Assembly: GCF_000013045.1 (NCBI RefSeq)
Contig: NC_007677.1
Coordinates: 1,736,001 to 1,800,000 of the forward strand
DNA: 64,000 nucleotides
Source of the DNA: Salinibacter ruber DSM 13855
GTDB lineage: Bacteria; Bacteroidota; Rhodothermia; Rhodothermales; Salinibacteraceae
Reading direction: 5' to 3'
Under the pieces are notes generated by a model. It ran no database searches and was not told where the DNA came from. It worked only from the letters and a program-made list of their open reading frames with translations. Every line of letters starts with the position of its first letter. The first letter of the stretch is position 1. Below are positions 51,966 to 60,845 of the stretch, piece by piece. The position numbers and the translations under genes are program-made.

Positions 51966-52796
51966 CTAGCCGAGGGCCACGTCGAGCACCATCATGACCG
52001 CAAAGCCGCCCATGACCCCGAGTGTGGCGAGGTCGGTGTTGCCGTGGCGTTGTGATTCGGGAATGAGCTCCTCGACCACCACGTAGATCATGGCGCCGGC
52101 GGCGAAGGAGAGGGCGTAGGGCAGAAGCGGGCGCACACCTACGACCGCGAGGGCCCCCGCCACGGCGGAGAGCGGTTCGACGATGCCGGACAGCTGCCCG
52201 TACCAGAAGCTCCGGCCCCGCGAGAGGCCCTCTCCCCGCAGGGGCATGGCGACGGCGATGCCCTCGGGAAAATTCTGTAGCCCGATTCCGAGGGCCAGGG
52301 CGAGGGCCCCCGCGAGTGTTGCCCCGGTTGCCACCTCCAGTTCGATGGCGGCGGCCCCGAAGGTCACGCCCACGGCGAGCCCCTCGGGAATGTTGTGCAG
52401 GGTAATGGCGAGGACCAAGAGCGTGGCCCGACGCCAGGACGTAGTGGGGCCTTCGGCGTCGGCCCGCCGCGCTCCAGGGTGGAGGTGCGGGAGGAGGGCG
52501 TCAGACAGGCGGAGAAACACACCGCCCAGAAGAAATCCAATCGTTGGGGGCACCCATTCGGTGATGCCCTGTGCCGCGGCCATGTCGATGGACGGGGCGA
52601 GCAGCGACCAGAAACTGGCGGCGATCATGACGCCGGCCGCGAACCCCATCATCGCATCGAGGAGGCGCTGGTTCACGCGCCGGGTGAAAAAGACGACGGA
52701 CGCCCCGAGTGCGGTGACCCCCCAGGTGAACCCCCCGGCCAGCAGCGATTGAAGGACGGGCGAGAGCTGCTCGAACCACGGGGGAAGACTGGGCAC
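51966..52796 (-). CDS. ZIP-family metal transporter
   Basis: 276 aa from a GTG at 52796 (reading [16 protein letters not shown]); a TTG at 52919 would add 41 residues. Eight membrane helices. The metal path motifs are [14 protein letters not shown] in TM4 and [14 protein letters not shown] in TM5; the loop between TM3 and TM4 holds [16 protein letters not shown] proteins import Zn2+ or other divalent ions. The exact metal is not known. Confidence 0.93.
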   Translation of the reverse strand: MPSLPPWFEQLSPVLQSLLAGGFTWGVTALGASVVFFTRRVNQRLLDAMMGFAAGVMIAASFWSLLAPSIDMAAAQGITEWVPPTIGFLLGGVFLRLSDALLPHLHPGARRADAEGPTTSWRRATLLVLAITLHNIPEGLAVGVTFGAAAIELEVATGATLAGALALALGIGLQNFPEGIAVAMPLRGEGLSRGRSFWYGQLSGIVEPLSAVAGALAVVGVRPLLPYALSFAAGAMIYVVVEELIPESQRHGNTDLATLGVMGGFAVMMVLDVALG

Positions 52797-53045
52797 GGGA
52801 GGAGAAAGGGCCTTGAAGACACGAGGAGGTGGAGGGACGGCGCGAAGAATACAAGTCGCGACCGATCCGGCAATGGGCTGCTCGGCGCCTGGATCCGTGG
52901 CGGGCCTCGCAACTTCCAAAAGCGCCCGACGTAGGATCGCTCAAACGTGCCAATGACCATCCAAGATAGCAATGCTCTCCGGGGGCCGTGGGGGGACGGA
53001 CCCGGAGCTGCACTTTTTCGTCCTTCCAGCAACGTTTTTTCGACC

Positions 53046-53393
53046 ATGAGCGCGCTCCCCGACGGCGAATACCTTCTCACGAACGTCCAGTGGCGACGGC
53101 AGGATCGAGACGGGGCCTTCCGTCCCCTCCACGGATTCACCACGGGTCATCTCGTCGCCGAGGGCGGCGGCGTCCAGGCTCAGGCTCGGTTCAACGATCA
53201 GTTCCTGTCCAATCGGTTTAGCGATCTGGAGTCGGACGACATCCCCGTCGTGCTGCGGGTGCGGCTGCTGGAACGGGACGGCCCCTACACTCTTCTCTGC
53301 GACGCGCCGGCCCTCGACCGGGCAGGGGCCTCGTACCAGTTGCAGGTGAACGGGGATGTGGCCGACGCCGAGACCGCTGCCTCTCGGGGGTGA
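53046..53393 (+). CDS. Small protein, unknown
   Basis: 115 aa from the ATG at 53046 (MSALPDGEYLLTNVQW). No signal peptide or membrane segment. A mixed sequence of short strands (VVLRVRLLERDGPYTLLCDA; YQLQVNGDVADAETA). A longer start at 52947 would add 33 residues of doubtful character. Family not recognised. Confidence 0.55.
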   Translation: MSALPDGEYLLTNVQWRRQDRDGAFRPLHGFTTGHLVAEGGGVQAQARFNDQFLSNRFSDLESDDIPVVLRVRLLERDGPYTLLCDAPALDRAGASYQLQVNGDVADAETAASRG

Positions 53394-53581
53394 GTGGAGA
53401 AGCGGGGGCCGTCCCAGTCTGCAGGAGGCGCGAGGACGGGGCGGCCGTCATCCTGATGATGGGGCCCGGGCACAATGCGCCTGCTGGTGCAAACTGGCCT
53501 GGTTTTTGTCCGAAAAAGAGAAGGCACTGTCCGTGAGGCGCCCAGGACACCGACTTCTAACACTGCCGCTCAGTCCCCGGA

Positions 53582-54127
53582 ATGAAATACGGCACTCGGA
53601 TCGCATACGGAGTGATGGGGGGAGCCGCGGCCCTCGCCCTCACGCTGTGGCTCGGTGCCTCGAACAGCGAGGTGGCGATCGTCCTCATCGGGATATTGGA
53701 CTGGCTGCCCCTCGACCGGACTGTGGTGCTGAATAACGCCGAGGCCGCCGGCGTCTTTGCCATCGGCAGTGGCGTTGGCATGCTTGCCTGGCTCGTCACG
53801 GGACGGGAGGCCTTCCGGTGTTTGGGGCAGCGTGCGCCCCGGGCCTGGCACTTGTGGCGACGAGACGCGCTGACAAGTCTCATTCCTGTACTGAAGTACA
53901 CCGCCCTGGGCCTCCTGATGGGCGGCCTGGGCGCGTATCTCATGCAGTACCTCTGGGGGCTCTGGACGACCGCCTACAGCGCGGGACTGGCAGCCGGGGC
54001 GTTCGGGGGGGCGATTTACTCCGCCACACGGTCGCGACGAGGCTCCCAAATGGACTTCTTGGAGGCCAACCAGCGGTACATCAACGACGAAAACGTATCG
54101 GTCTTTACGGAGACCGAAAAGCCATGA
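53582..54127 (+). CDS. Membrane protein with four predicted helices, unknown
   Basis: 181 aa. Hydrophobic segments at about 8-25 (AYGVMGGAAALALTLWLG), 30-45 (VAIVLIGILDWLPL), 56-73 (AGVFAIGSGVGMLAWLV), and 107-135 (TALGLLMGGLGAYLMQYLWGL). The C-terminus is hydrophilic (LEANQRYINDENVSVFTETEKP). Family not recognised. Convergent with clpP. Confidence 0.65.
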   Translation: MKYGTRIAYGVMGGAAALALTLWLGASNSEVAIVLIGILDWLPLDRTVVLNNAEAAGVFAIGSGVGMLAWLVTGREAFRCLGQRAPRAWHLWRRDALTSLIPVLKYTALGLLMGGLGAYLMQYLWGLWTTAYSAGLAAGAFGGAIYSATRSRRGSQMDFLEANQRYINDENVSVFTETEKP

Positions 54128-54162
54128 CGGGGCGTGGGCAGGGTCCCCCGGAAGGCCAAACG

Positions 54163-54196
54163 AAAAGCCCATCCCCGGGGGCGACCGGAGATGGGC
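54163..54196 (-). terminator. Rho-independent terminator after clpP
   Basis: On the minus strand a GC-rich stem GCCCATC/GATGGGC (54190-54196 and 54167-54173), extended by an inner C-G pair, is followed by TTTT. It lies 25 bp after the clpP stop. Confidence 0.75.
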
Positions 54197-54221
54197 ACTG
54201 AATCCGAAGACGGAAGGGCGG

Positions 54222-54962
54222 CTACTCTTCGTCGGAGTCGGCGTCGCTGGCCTCGCCGTTGGCGTGGATGGACTTGAGGGCGTCGAGGTTGCCCTCGTTC
54301 ATGACCTGGTCGACGAGCCCGTATTCCTGCGCCTCCTCGGCGCTCAACCAGTGGTTCCGATCCGCGTCCTCCTCAATCTGGTCGATGTCCTTGCCGGTGT
54401 GGAAGGAAAGGATCTGGTACAGGCGCTTCTTGAGCCAGGCCATCTCCTTGGCCTGAATCTCGATGTCGGAGGCCTGTCCTTCGGTTCCGCCCATCGGCTG
54501 GTGCATCATCACACGGGAGTTGGGGAGGCAGGCCCGCTGGCCGTCTTCGCCGCCGGCAAGCAGCACCGAGCCCATCGACGCGGCCAGGCCGACGCACGTC
54601 GTGGAGATGGGCGCCTCCACGTACTGCATGGTGTCGTACACGCCCAGGCCGCTGTAGATGACACCGCCCGGGGAGTTGATGTAAATGTTGATCGGCTGAC
54701 TGGACCCTTCGCTCTCCAGGTAGAGGAGCTGGGCCACCGTGAGATTGGCAATCTGATCGTTGATCGGCGTGCCAATGAACACGATCCGCTCCTTCAGTAG
54801 GCGGCTGAAGATGTCGTAGGCCCGCTCACCGCGAGTGGTCTGCTCCACGACCTTGGGGACGAGCCCGGATTGCGGCTGGTCGCCGAGGCCGCCCTGAAAA
54901 ATGCTACTGGGCAGCGACGTCATGCTTTTGCTAAACTGCAGAAAGTCGTCGGGGTCAGGCAT
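54222..54962 (-). CDS. clpP: ATP-dependent Clp protease proteolytic subunit
   Basis: 246 aa from the ATG at 54962 ([10 protein letters not shown]). ClpP forms the barrel that degrades unfolded substrates fed by ClpX/ClpA. Triad visible: Ser in [14 protein letters not shown], His in [11 protein letters not shown] and Asp in [15 protein letters not shown]-terminal extension of about 40 residues, and an acidic C-terminal tail ([11 protein letters not shown]). No clpX is adjacent. Confidence 0.97.
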   Translation of the reverse strand: MPDPDDFLQFSKSMTSLPSSIFQGGLGDQPQSGLVPKVVEQTTRGERAYDIFSRLLKERIVFIGTPINDQIANLTVAQLLYLESEGSSQPINIYINSPGGVIYSGLGVYDTMQYVEAPISTTCVGLAASMGSVLLAGGEDGQRACLPNSRVMMHQPMGGTEGQASDIEIQAKEMAWLKKRLYQILSFHTGKDIDQIEEDADRNHWLSAEEAQEYGLVDQVMNEGNLDALKSIHANGEASDADSDEE

Positions 54963-55187
54963 AGAAGGCGTCGGGAAGATCAGGGAGAACCTCGCGACAT
55001 TGTGCACCTCCTAACGGCCATATCGTTCCTTTGGCGGGCGGCTCTGCGCCTCCATGGTGTAATCTCACCGGAAGAAGTCGGGGCGGGGTTGCCCCTGAGG
55101 GAGACTCCAGATATGTTGTGCATGGCTATTTTTTCGATGCGCACGGCAAAATCGCCGCACCGCCTTCGGAATTGATTCTGTCGCCCC

Positions 55188-56120
55188 GTGTCTCGACGCG
55201 CCGCGTGGTTTGCGTTCGCATTCGTGCTCGCCCTGACCGGTTGTCAGACCCTTCGGTCCGGCTCCCCCACCGAGGACCCGTCTGCACTCCGGGCCCGTAT
55301 CGATTCGCTGGAGGCGCGGGCCGACCGCCTCGCCCGGACGGCGACCCTCCGCAACCCGCTCCTGAACAGCACGCTCTGGACCCAGACTGCGGTCGAGTAC
55401 GAGGGAACGACCCGACAGGCGTACCGGATGGCGGAGATCATGATGCGGCGCGCGCTGGCCGACAGCCTGTGGACCGCCTCACTCGAGCAGGCAAACCGGG
55501 GAAGCGACACGTACAGTGACAAGCCCCCCGCTGTGGTCCTCGACGTCGACGAGACGGTGCTCGACAACAGCCCCTACCAGGCCCGCCTCGTTCGTGACGA
55601 CGCCGCGTACAGCGCGGAGAGCTGGGCAAACTGGGTTCGGGAGGAGCAGGCCGCCCCGGTGCCGGGGGCCCGCGCCTTCACGCAGGCGGCCACGGCCCAG
55701 GGCGTGCAGGTGATTTACCTGACCAACCGAGACGCGTCTTTGGAGGCGGCCACCCGCACCAACCTGCGAAATCTCGGCTTCCCGGTGGACGACGCCCCGG
55801 ACGCCGTGCTCACCCAGGGCGAACGGGAGGGCTGGACCCCGAAGGCAGCCCGCCGCCGGTGGGTCGCCGAACGATACCGCATTCTTCTGCTCGTGGGCGA
55901 TAACTTTGGGGACTTTGTGGCGGCGGCGGACACGAGCGTGTCGGCCCGCCGTGTGAAGGCCCGGTCTTTCCGAAAATATTGGGGCACCCGCTGGATCGTC
56001 CTCCCCAATCCGCAATATGGATCCTGGGAGGCAGCGCTGTACGATTTTGAGTACGGCCTACCGCCTCGTTCCCGTCTTGAGGCCAAGCACGAACACCTGA
56101 CGCCGAAGCGTCCCCAATAG
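55188..56120 (+). CDS. 5'-nucleotidase, lipoprotein e(P4) family
   Basis: 310 aa from a GTG at 55188. Lipoprotein signal WFAFAFVLALTGC with the Cys at residue 19. HAD-type acid phosphatase: AVVLDVDETVLDNSPYQ (nucleophile Asp and second Asp), VQVIYLTNRDASLEAATR (Ser/Thr motif position) and LLLVGDNFGDF (final acidic motif). Family members dephosphorylate nucleotides outside the cytoplasm and help with NAD uptake in Haemophilus. Read 1 bp before the exonuclease gene. Confidence 0.93.
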   Translation: MSRRAAWFAFAFVLALTGCQTLRSGSPTEDPSALRARIDSLEARADRLARTATLRNPLLNSTLWTQTAVEYEGTTRQAYRMAEIMMRRALADSLWTASLEQANRGSDTYSDKPPAVVLDVDETVLDNSPYQARLVRDDAAYSAESWANWVREEQAAPVPGARAFTQAATAQGVQVIYLTNRDASLEAATRTNLRNLGFPVDDAPDAVLTQGEREGWTPKAARRRWVAERYRILLLVGDNFGDFVAAADTSVSARRVKARSFRKYWGTRWIVLPNPQYGSWEAALYDFEYGLPPRSRLEAKHEHLTPKRPQ

Positions 56121-56121
56121 C

Positions 56122-57813
56122 ATGGACATTGCCGACGCAACGTTCGTGGTGACCGACCTGGAGACAACCGGCACCACGCCGGACGACGATCGGATCATGG
56201 AGATCGGGGCGGTGAAGGTACGGGACGGGTCGGTGGTCGACCGCTTCCAGCAGCTCGTCAATCCCCAGCAGTCCGTCCCGGGGCGCATCACCAAGATGAC
56301 CGGGATCACGACGGGCATGGTCTTCGAGGCGCCGCCGGCCGACGAGGTCCTGCCGGACTACCGCGCCTTCCTGGGGGATGGCATTCTCGTGGCGCACAAC
56401 GTGTCGTTCGACGGGTCCTTCCTGGACGCTGAGTTGCAACGGATGGGAGACGAGACGCTTCCCAACGAGACGCTCTGCACGGTCCGGTTGGCACGGCGGC
56501 TGCTGCCGGGGCTCGACTCGAAGGGCCTCAGTCGGCTCGCGCAGTTCTACGACATCGACGTGGAGGGACGACACCGGGCGCTCGGGGACGCGGAGGCGAC
56601 GAGCGTGGTGCTGCGCCGGTTCGTCAGCCAGCTGGCCTTCGAGCACGAGGTCGAGACCGTCGAGGCCCTGCTGCGCTTTCAGCACCAGAGCTACCAGACG
56701 GTGCGGGAGGTGCCGGGGCACATCGAGTCCATCCGGGACGAGGTCCTGCCGGACGTGCCGGACGAGCCGGGGGTCTACGTGATGAAGAACCGTTCGGGCA
56801 CCCCCCTGTACATCGGCAAGGCCAAGCGCCTGCCCGACCGCCTCCGCAGCCACTTCACGGCGGTCGAGTCGAGCGGCGCCCGCAAGCGGAAGATGCTCCA
56901 GAAGGTGCGGTCGGTGGACTGGACGACGACCGCGACTGAGCTGGAGGCCATCCTTCTGGAGTCGCGGCGCATCAAGGCGGAGAAGCCCCGGTACAACCGG
57001 GCGCAGCGCCGCTACTACAACCGGCCCTTCATCCGGCTGGACACGGCCCACGAGTACCCGACGGTGTCGTGGACCCGTCGGCTGGAGGCGGACGGGGCCG
57101 AGTACTACGGCCCGGTGCGCAACACCGAGCAGGCGGAGATGGTGGTGGACGTGGTCGGCCGGTTCTTTCAGCTCCGCGAGTGCGACGATGAGCGCCTGCA
57201 CCTGGGCCAGCGGTGCCTCTACGCCGACATGGACCGGTGTACCGTGCCGTGCGAGACGAAGGACGCGGAGGCGTACGCCACGGTCGTGGAGCGCGTGCGG
57301 GCCTTCCTCACCGGACAGGACCAGAGCGTGCTCGGCACGATGCGGGACCGCATGCAACGGGCCTCCGATAACCTCAATTTCGAGAAGGCCGCCGAGCTGC
57401 GGGACACGCTGGAGCAACTGGAGCGCATTCTGGAAAAGCAGCGCGTGGCGGCGGCGCCGGTGCGGCAGCACAACGCCGCCCTCGTCCACCAGGCCCCCGA
57501 CCGGGCGGGCCGCGTGGACGTGATGCTGGTGCGGTTCGGGCGGTTCGAGGAATCGATTGCGTGTGCGGCGCCGCCGTCGCCGGAGGAGCGGGACTCTCTT
57601 TTGGAGCGCTGCCGGTCGGTCTTCGACGTGGAGGCCGATCCGCCCGAGACGTTTTCCAAGCGGGACGCGACCGAAATTCGGCTGCTCTCGCACTGGGTCT
57701 ACGCGCACCGGGACGAGCTAACGGCGGTGCGGTGGACCCCTCGCACCTCGCCGGCCGACTTGGCCGACGCCATCGCGGGGCGGGTCCAGGGGCAGCCACA
57801 ACAATCGGCGTAA
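56122..57813 (+). CDS. DnaQ-like exonuclease fused to a UvrC/Cho-type nuclease
   Basis: 563 aa. N-terminal 1-180 is a DEDDh 3'-5' exonuclease: VVTDLETTGTTPDDDRI, LVAHNVSFDGSFLDAEL and HRALGDAEATSVVLRRF. Residues ~205-290 form a GIY-YIG domain (GVYVMKNRSGTPLYIGKAKRL, then TELEAILLESRRIKAEKPRYN with the metal-binding Glu). Next come CLYADMDRCTVPC and a UVR-like helix (NLNFEKAAELRDTLEQLERI). UvrC's C-terminal RNase H-like domain is absent. A known fusion in some phyla, thought to cut and trim damaged DNA. One base after the e(P4)-type gene. Confidence 0.92.
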   Translation: MDIADATFVVTDLETTGTTPDDDRIMEIGAVKVRDGSVVDRFQQLVNPQQSVPGRITKMTGITTGMVFEAPPADEVLPDYRAFLGDGILVAHNVSFDGSFLDAELQRMGDETLPNETLCTVRLARRLLPGLDSKGLSRLAQFYDIDVEGRHRALGDAEATSVVLRRFVSQLAFEHEVETVEALLRFQHQSYQTVREVPGHIESIRDEVLPDVPDEPGVYVMKNRSGTPLYIGKAKRLPDRLRSHFTAVESSGARKRKMLQKVRSVDWTTTATELEAILLESRRIKAEKPRYNRAQRRYYNRPFIRLDTAHEYPTVSWTRRLEADGAEYYGPVRNTEQAEMVVDVVGRFFQLRECDDERLHLGQRCLYADMDRCTVPCETKDAEAYATVVERVRAFLTGQDQSVLGTMRDRMQRASDNLNFEKAAELRDTLEQLERILEKQRVAAAPVRQHNAALVHQAPDRAGRVDVMLVRFGRFEESIACAAPPSPEERDSLLERCRSVFDVEADPPETFSKRDATEIRLLSHWVYAHRDELTAVRWTPRTSPADLADAIAGRVQGQPQQSA

Positions 57814-57891
57814 GCTGCCCCCGAGGGACGGGCCACAGGGGGGACAGCGGGAAATCCCGAACCAGAGAGGACGCACGCGGGTACCACTCTC

Positions 57892-57919
57892 TTGCTTTCA
57901 TCCTGTGGATTGGTATATT
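57892..57919 (+). promoter_or_regulatory. Candidate sigma-70-like promoter for the Ppx gene
   Basis: TTGCTT (57892-57897), 16-bp spacer, TATATT (57914-57919), 68 bp before the ATG at 57988. Confidence 0.45.
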
Positions 57920-57987
57920 GGGCGTGCCCGCTGCGCCCGCCGCGGCCGCCCCCTCCCTTCGTCAGTCCGCACCACCCCGAACTGCCA

Positions 57988-59661
57988 ATGCCTATCCCCC
58001 ACGAGCGTGCCGCCTGCACCCTTATTCCGGAGACCACCTACGGGGCCAATGGGGTGGCCTCGCCAATCCGGGTGTGCGTGATCGACCTCGGGACTAACTC
58101 CTTCCACGCCATCATCGTGGACGTCCACCCGAACGGCAGCTATCAGGTGGTCGACCGCCTGAAAGAGATGGTGCGCCTCGGCGAGCACGGGCTGGACGCC
58201 AATCGCCTGCCGGAGGACGCGATGGAGCGCGGCCTGCAGGCCCTCACCCGCATCAAGTTGTTGGCCGACGGGTGGGACACGCGCGAATACCTGTCCTTCG
58301 CCACGAGCGCGATCCGGGAGGCGAGCAACGGGGGCGACTTTATCGAACGGGCGCACGAGGAGTTGGGGCTTCGCATTCGCCCCATCAGTGGAGAACAGGA
58401 AGCCCACCTCATCTTTCAGGGCGTCAGCCGGACGAAAGAGTTTGCTGACCCCACGCTGGTCATGGACATCGGCGGCGGGTCGGTCGAGTGTATCGTCGTG
58501 GTCGACGACGCGCCGGTCTTCAGCACGAGCCTGAAGCTCGGGGCCGCCCGCATGACCGAGCAGTTCGTGACGACGGATCCGATGTCGGAGGACGAGCAAG
58601 CACGGCTGCGGGCCCACTACAAGGGCGCGCTCGAGGGGGTGCTGGCGGCCTGCCGGAAGCACGGCGTGGCCCGCGTCGTCGGGGCGTCGGGGACCATGAA
58701 AAGCCTGGCGCGCGTGACGCTGGAGAGGGAGGAGACGCCGGCCCGGTCGCCGTTTCAGCGGGCGTTTCCCATCGAGAACGTGCGGTCGGCCCTCCGGTGG
58801 GTCATGCAGGCCACGGCCGACGAGCGAACGGCCCATCCGGCCATTGAGCCGCGACGGGTCGACCAAATCGGAGCGGGGGCTGTGCTCCTCGATACGGTCT
58901 GTACGGGCCTGCCCCTGGCGCGTCGCTTTGGGGTGTCGCAGAATGCCCTGCGGGAGGGGATGGTGGTGCACTTTCTGAACGCGAACAGTGACCGCCTTCA
59001 GCGCATGGCCCGGTTCCGGGATCCGCGGCGGCGCAGCGTGCACGAGATGGCCTACCGGTTTCAGTGGGAAGAGGAGCACGCCCAGCATGTCGCCGCCACG
59101 GCGACCTTTTTATTCGACGTCTGTCGCCCCCTCTACGATGGGCCGGCGAGCGACGCGGAGCTTCTGGAGTACGCGGCCCTACTGCACGACATCGGCCACC
59201 TCGTGACGCACGACGAACACCACGAACACTCCCGGTACCTCATCGAGCACGCCGACCTCCAGGGCTTTCGGGCCGACGAGGTGGCGATGATGGCCCTGGT
59301 GGCGCGGTATCATCGTGGGGCCGTACCGGAAGCGTCGCATGAGCGCTTCGGTCGCCTGTCGCCGGGGCGTCGGCGGCGGGCCCGCCAGCTTGCGGCCCTG
59401 TTGCGCGTCGCGGAGAACCTGGATCGGAGTCACTTCCAGAACGTGGTGGCGCTACGCACGTCCCTCACCGACGCGGCCCTGCACGTGCTGGTGGCCACCA
59501 AGGCGGACCCCCAGCTGGAGGTGTGGGCGGCCGAAACGAATGGGGGGCTCTTCGAAGACGCGTTCGGGCGGGCCCTGCACGTCACCCCCACCGAAATTCC
59601 AACCCACGCCCCCGGCGAGTCCGACCCCACCTGGGTTCCGGAGCCATCCCTGCAGTCGTAG
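57988..59661 (+). CDS. Ppx/GppA phosphatase with C-terminal HD domain
   Basis: 557 aa from the ATG at 57988 (MPIPHERAACTLI). Ppx degrades inorganic polyphosphate; GppA removes a phosphate from pppGpp. ASKHA fold: VCVIDLGTNSFHAIIVDV (P-loop 1), EYLSFATSAIREASNG, HLIFQGVSRTKEFADPTLVMDIGGGSVECIVVV (given in part: VMDIGGGSVECIVV) and VGASGTMKSLARV. The HD domain follows: EYAALLHDIGHLVTHDEHHEHSRYL. Which nucleotide or polymer is used cannot be told from sequence. Confidence 0.95.
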   Translation: MPIPHERAACTLIPETTYGANGVASPIRVCVIDLGTNSFHAIIVDVHPNGSYQVVDRLKEMVRLGEHGLDANRLPEDAMERGLQALTRIKLLADGWDTREYLSFATSAIREASNGGDFIERAHEELGLRIRPISGEQEAHLIFQGVSRTKEFADPTLVMDIGGGSVECIVVVDDAPVFSTSLKLGAARMTEQFVTTDPMSEDEQARLRAHYKGALEGVLAACRKHGVARVVGASGTMKSLARVTLEREETPARSPFQRAFPIENVRSALRWVMQATADERTAHPAIEPRRVDQIGAGAVLLDTVCTGLPLARRFGVSQNALREGMVVHFLNANSDRLQRMARFRDPRRRSVHEMAYRFQWEEEHAQHVAATATFLFDVCRPLYDGPASDAELLEYAALLHDIGHLVTHDEHHEHSRYLIEHADLQGFRADEVAMMALVARYHRGAVPEASHERFGRLSPGRRRRARQLAALLRVAENLDRSHFQNVVALRTSLTDAALHVLVATKADPQLEVWAAETNGGLFEDAFGRALHVTPTEIPTHAPGESDPTWVPEPSLQS

Positions 59662-59859
59662 GGCCGCACGCGCCGTCGTGGCTGTCGGGCGGGCCCGATT
59701 TCAATTCATGCATGATTAACCGCCCCGTATCTTGCCCCTACGTCGGTGGCGCGTTACTTTGCGCCCGGTGGACAATCACGGATTCGTTCCATTCCGCCCG
59801 GACACGCACCCCGGGCCGTTTCGCACAGGACGATTTTCCCCGCTAGGACACTCGGGCTT

Positions 59860-60369
59860 ATGGCCGCACCCTCCATGTTTTTTTTGCTGGCGACCGTCGC
59901 GGTGGCCGCCGCGCTCGGAATGATCATCGCCCGCAATCCGGTGTCGAGTGCCCTCTGGCTGGTGCTCAACCTGTTTTGCATCGCCGGCCTGTATCTGACG
60001 CTGAACGCGTCCTTTATCGGCGTCATCCAGATTCTCGTCTACGCCGGCGCCATCATGGTCCTCTTTCTGTTCGTGATCATGCTGCTCAACCTCTCGGCCC
60101 TGCCCGAGCTGGAGGAAATCGAGTGGGCCAGCATCGGGGGGTTTGCGGTCGGGCTCGTCCTGTTGAGCCAGCTGTTGTACGTGGTGGCCCTGCAGTTTGA
60201 ACTGGGGGTCGATCCGATTGGGGCGGAGGCCGCGGCGGAGGCGGGAAGCGCGGCGAGCCTGGGCGAAATCCTGTTCACCCGCTACGCGCTGCACCTGCAG
60301 GTGGCGGGCATTCTGTTGCTGGCCGCAACCGTCGGGGCGGTCCTGCTTGCCCAGCGCCGCTTTCAGTAG
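59860..60369 (+). CDS. nuoJ: NADH-quinone oxidoreductase subunit J
   Basis: 169 aa from the ATG at 59860 (MAAPSMFFLLATVAV). Five membrane helices. Seen: IIARNPVSSALWLVLNLFCIAGLYL, ASFIGVIQILVYAGAIMVLFLFVIMLL, the signature NuoJ helix. Complex I membrane subunit. First of the nuo genes visible; 198 bp after the Ppx-type gene. Confidence 0.95.
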   Translation: MAAPSMFFLLATVAVAAALGMIIARNPVSSALWLVLNLFCIAGLYLTLNASFIGVIQILVYAGAIMVLFLFVIMLLNLSALPELEEIEWASIGGFAVGLVLLSQLLYVVALQFELGVDPIGAEAAAEAGSAASLGEILFTRYALHLQVAGILLLAATVGAVLLAQRRFQ

Positions 60370-60484
60370 CCGCGGTCGTTTCGAGGCGGGGGAGGGGAGG
60401 AGGCACCTCCGCCCGGCCGCGCATGAACCGCCGCACGCGACATCCGCACGCGACATTCCGTAACCCAGCACTGATTCTTCCACC

Positions 60485-60790
60485 ATGGACGTTGCTCCCA
60501 ACTGGTATCTCGCCCTGAGCGCCGTGCTCTTCACCATCGGTACGTTCGGGGTGCTCTTCCGTCGCAACGCGATTGTGGTGTTGATGTCGGTCGAGCTGAT
60601 GCTGAATGCGGTCAACCTCACGCTGGTGACGTTTAGCCAGTCGATGGGCGATCCCAGCGGCCAGTTGCTCGTCTTCTTCTCGATTGCGGTGGCGGCCGCC
60701 GAGGCCGCCGTGGGGCTCGCGATCGTGATTGCCATCTTCCGAAGCCAGGTGACGGTGGACATCACGGAGATCAACCTCTTCAAGCACTAG
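60485..60790 (+). CDS. nuoK: NADH-quinone oxidoreductase subunit K
   Basis: 101 aa. Three membrane helices: [37 protein letters not shown] with the conserved Glu, and [19 protein letters not shown] with the second conserved Glu. Part of the proton-pumping core of Complex I. Gap of 115 bp after nuoJ. Confidence 0.97.
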   Translation: MDVAPNWYLALSAVLFTIGTFGVLFRRNAIVVLMSVELMLNAVNLTLVTFSQSMGDPSGQLLVFFSIAVAAAEAAVGLAIVIAIFRSQVTVDITEINLFKH

Positions 60791-60845
60791 TCGCCGCGCC
60801 ACGTCTTTGTTGCGCCCGTTTTGACCATCGGACCTTGTCGCGTTG

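Noticed and set aside
52797-52919. The longer TTG start for the ZIP transporter
   Set aside because: The extra 41 residues are proline-rich and not membrane-like; the GTG at 52796 gives a normal ZIP N-terminus.
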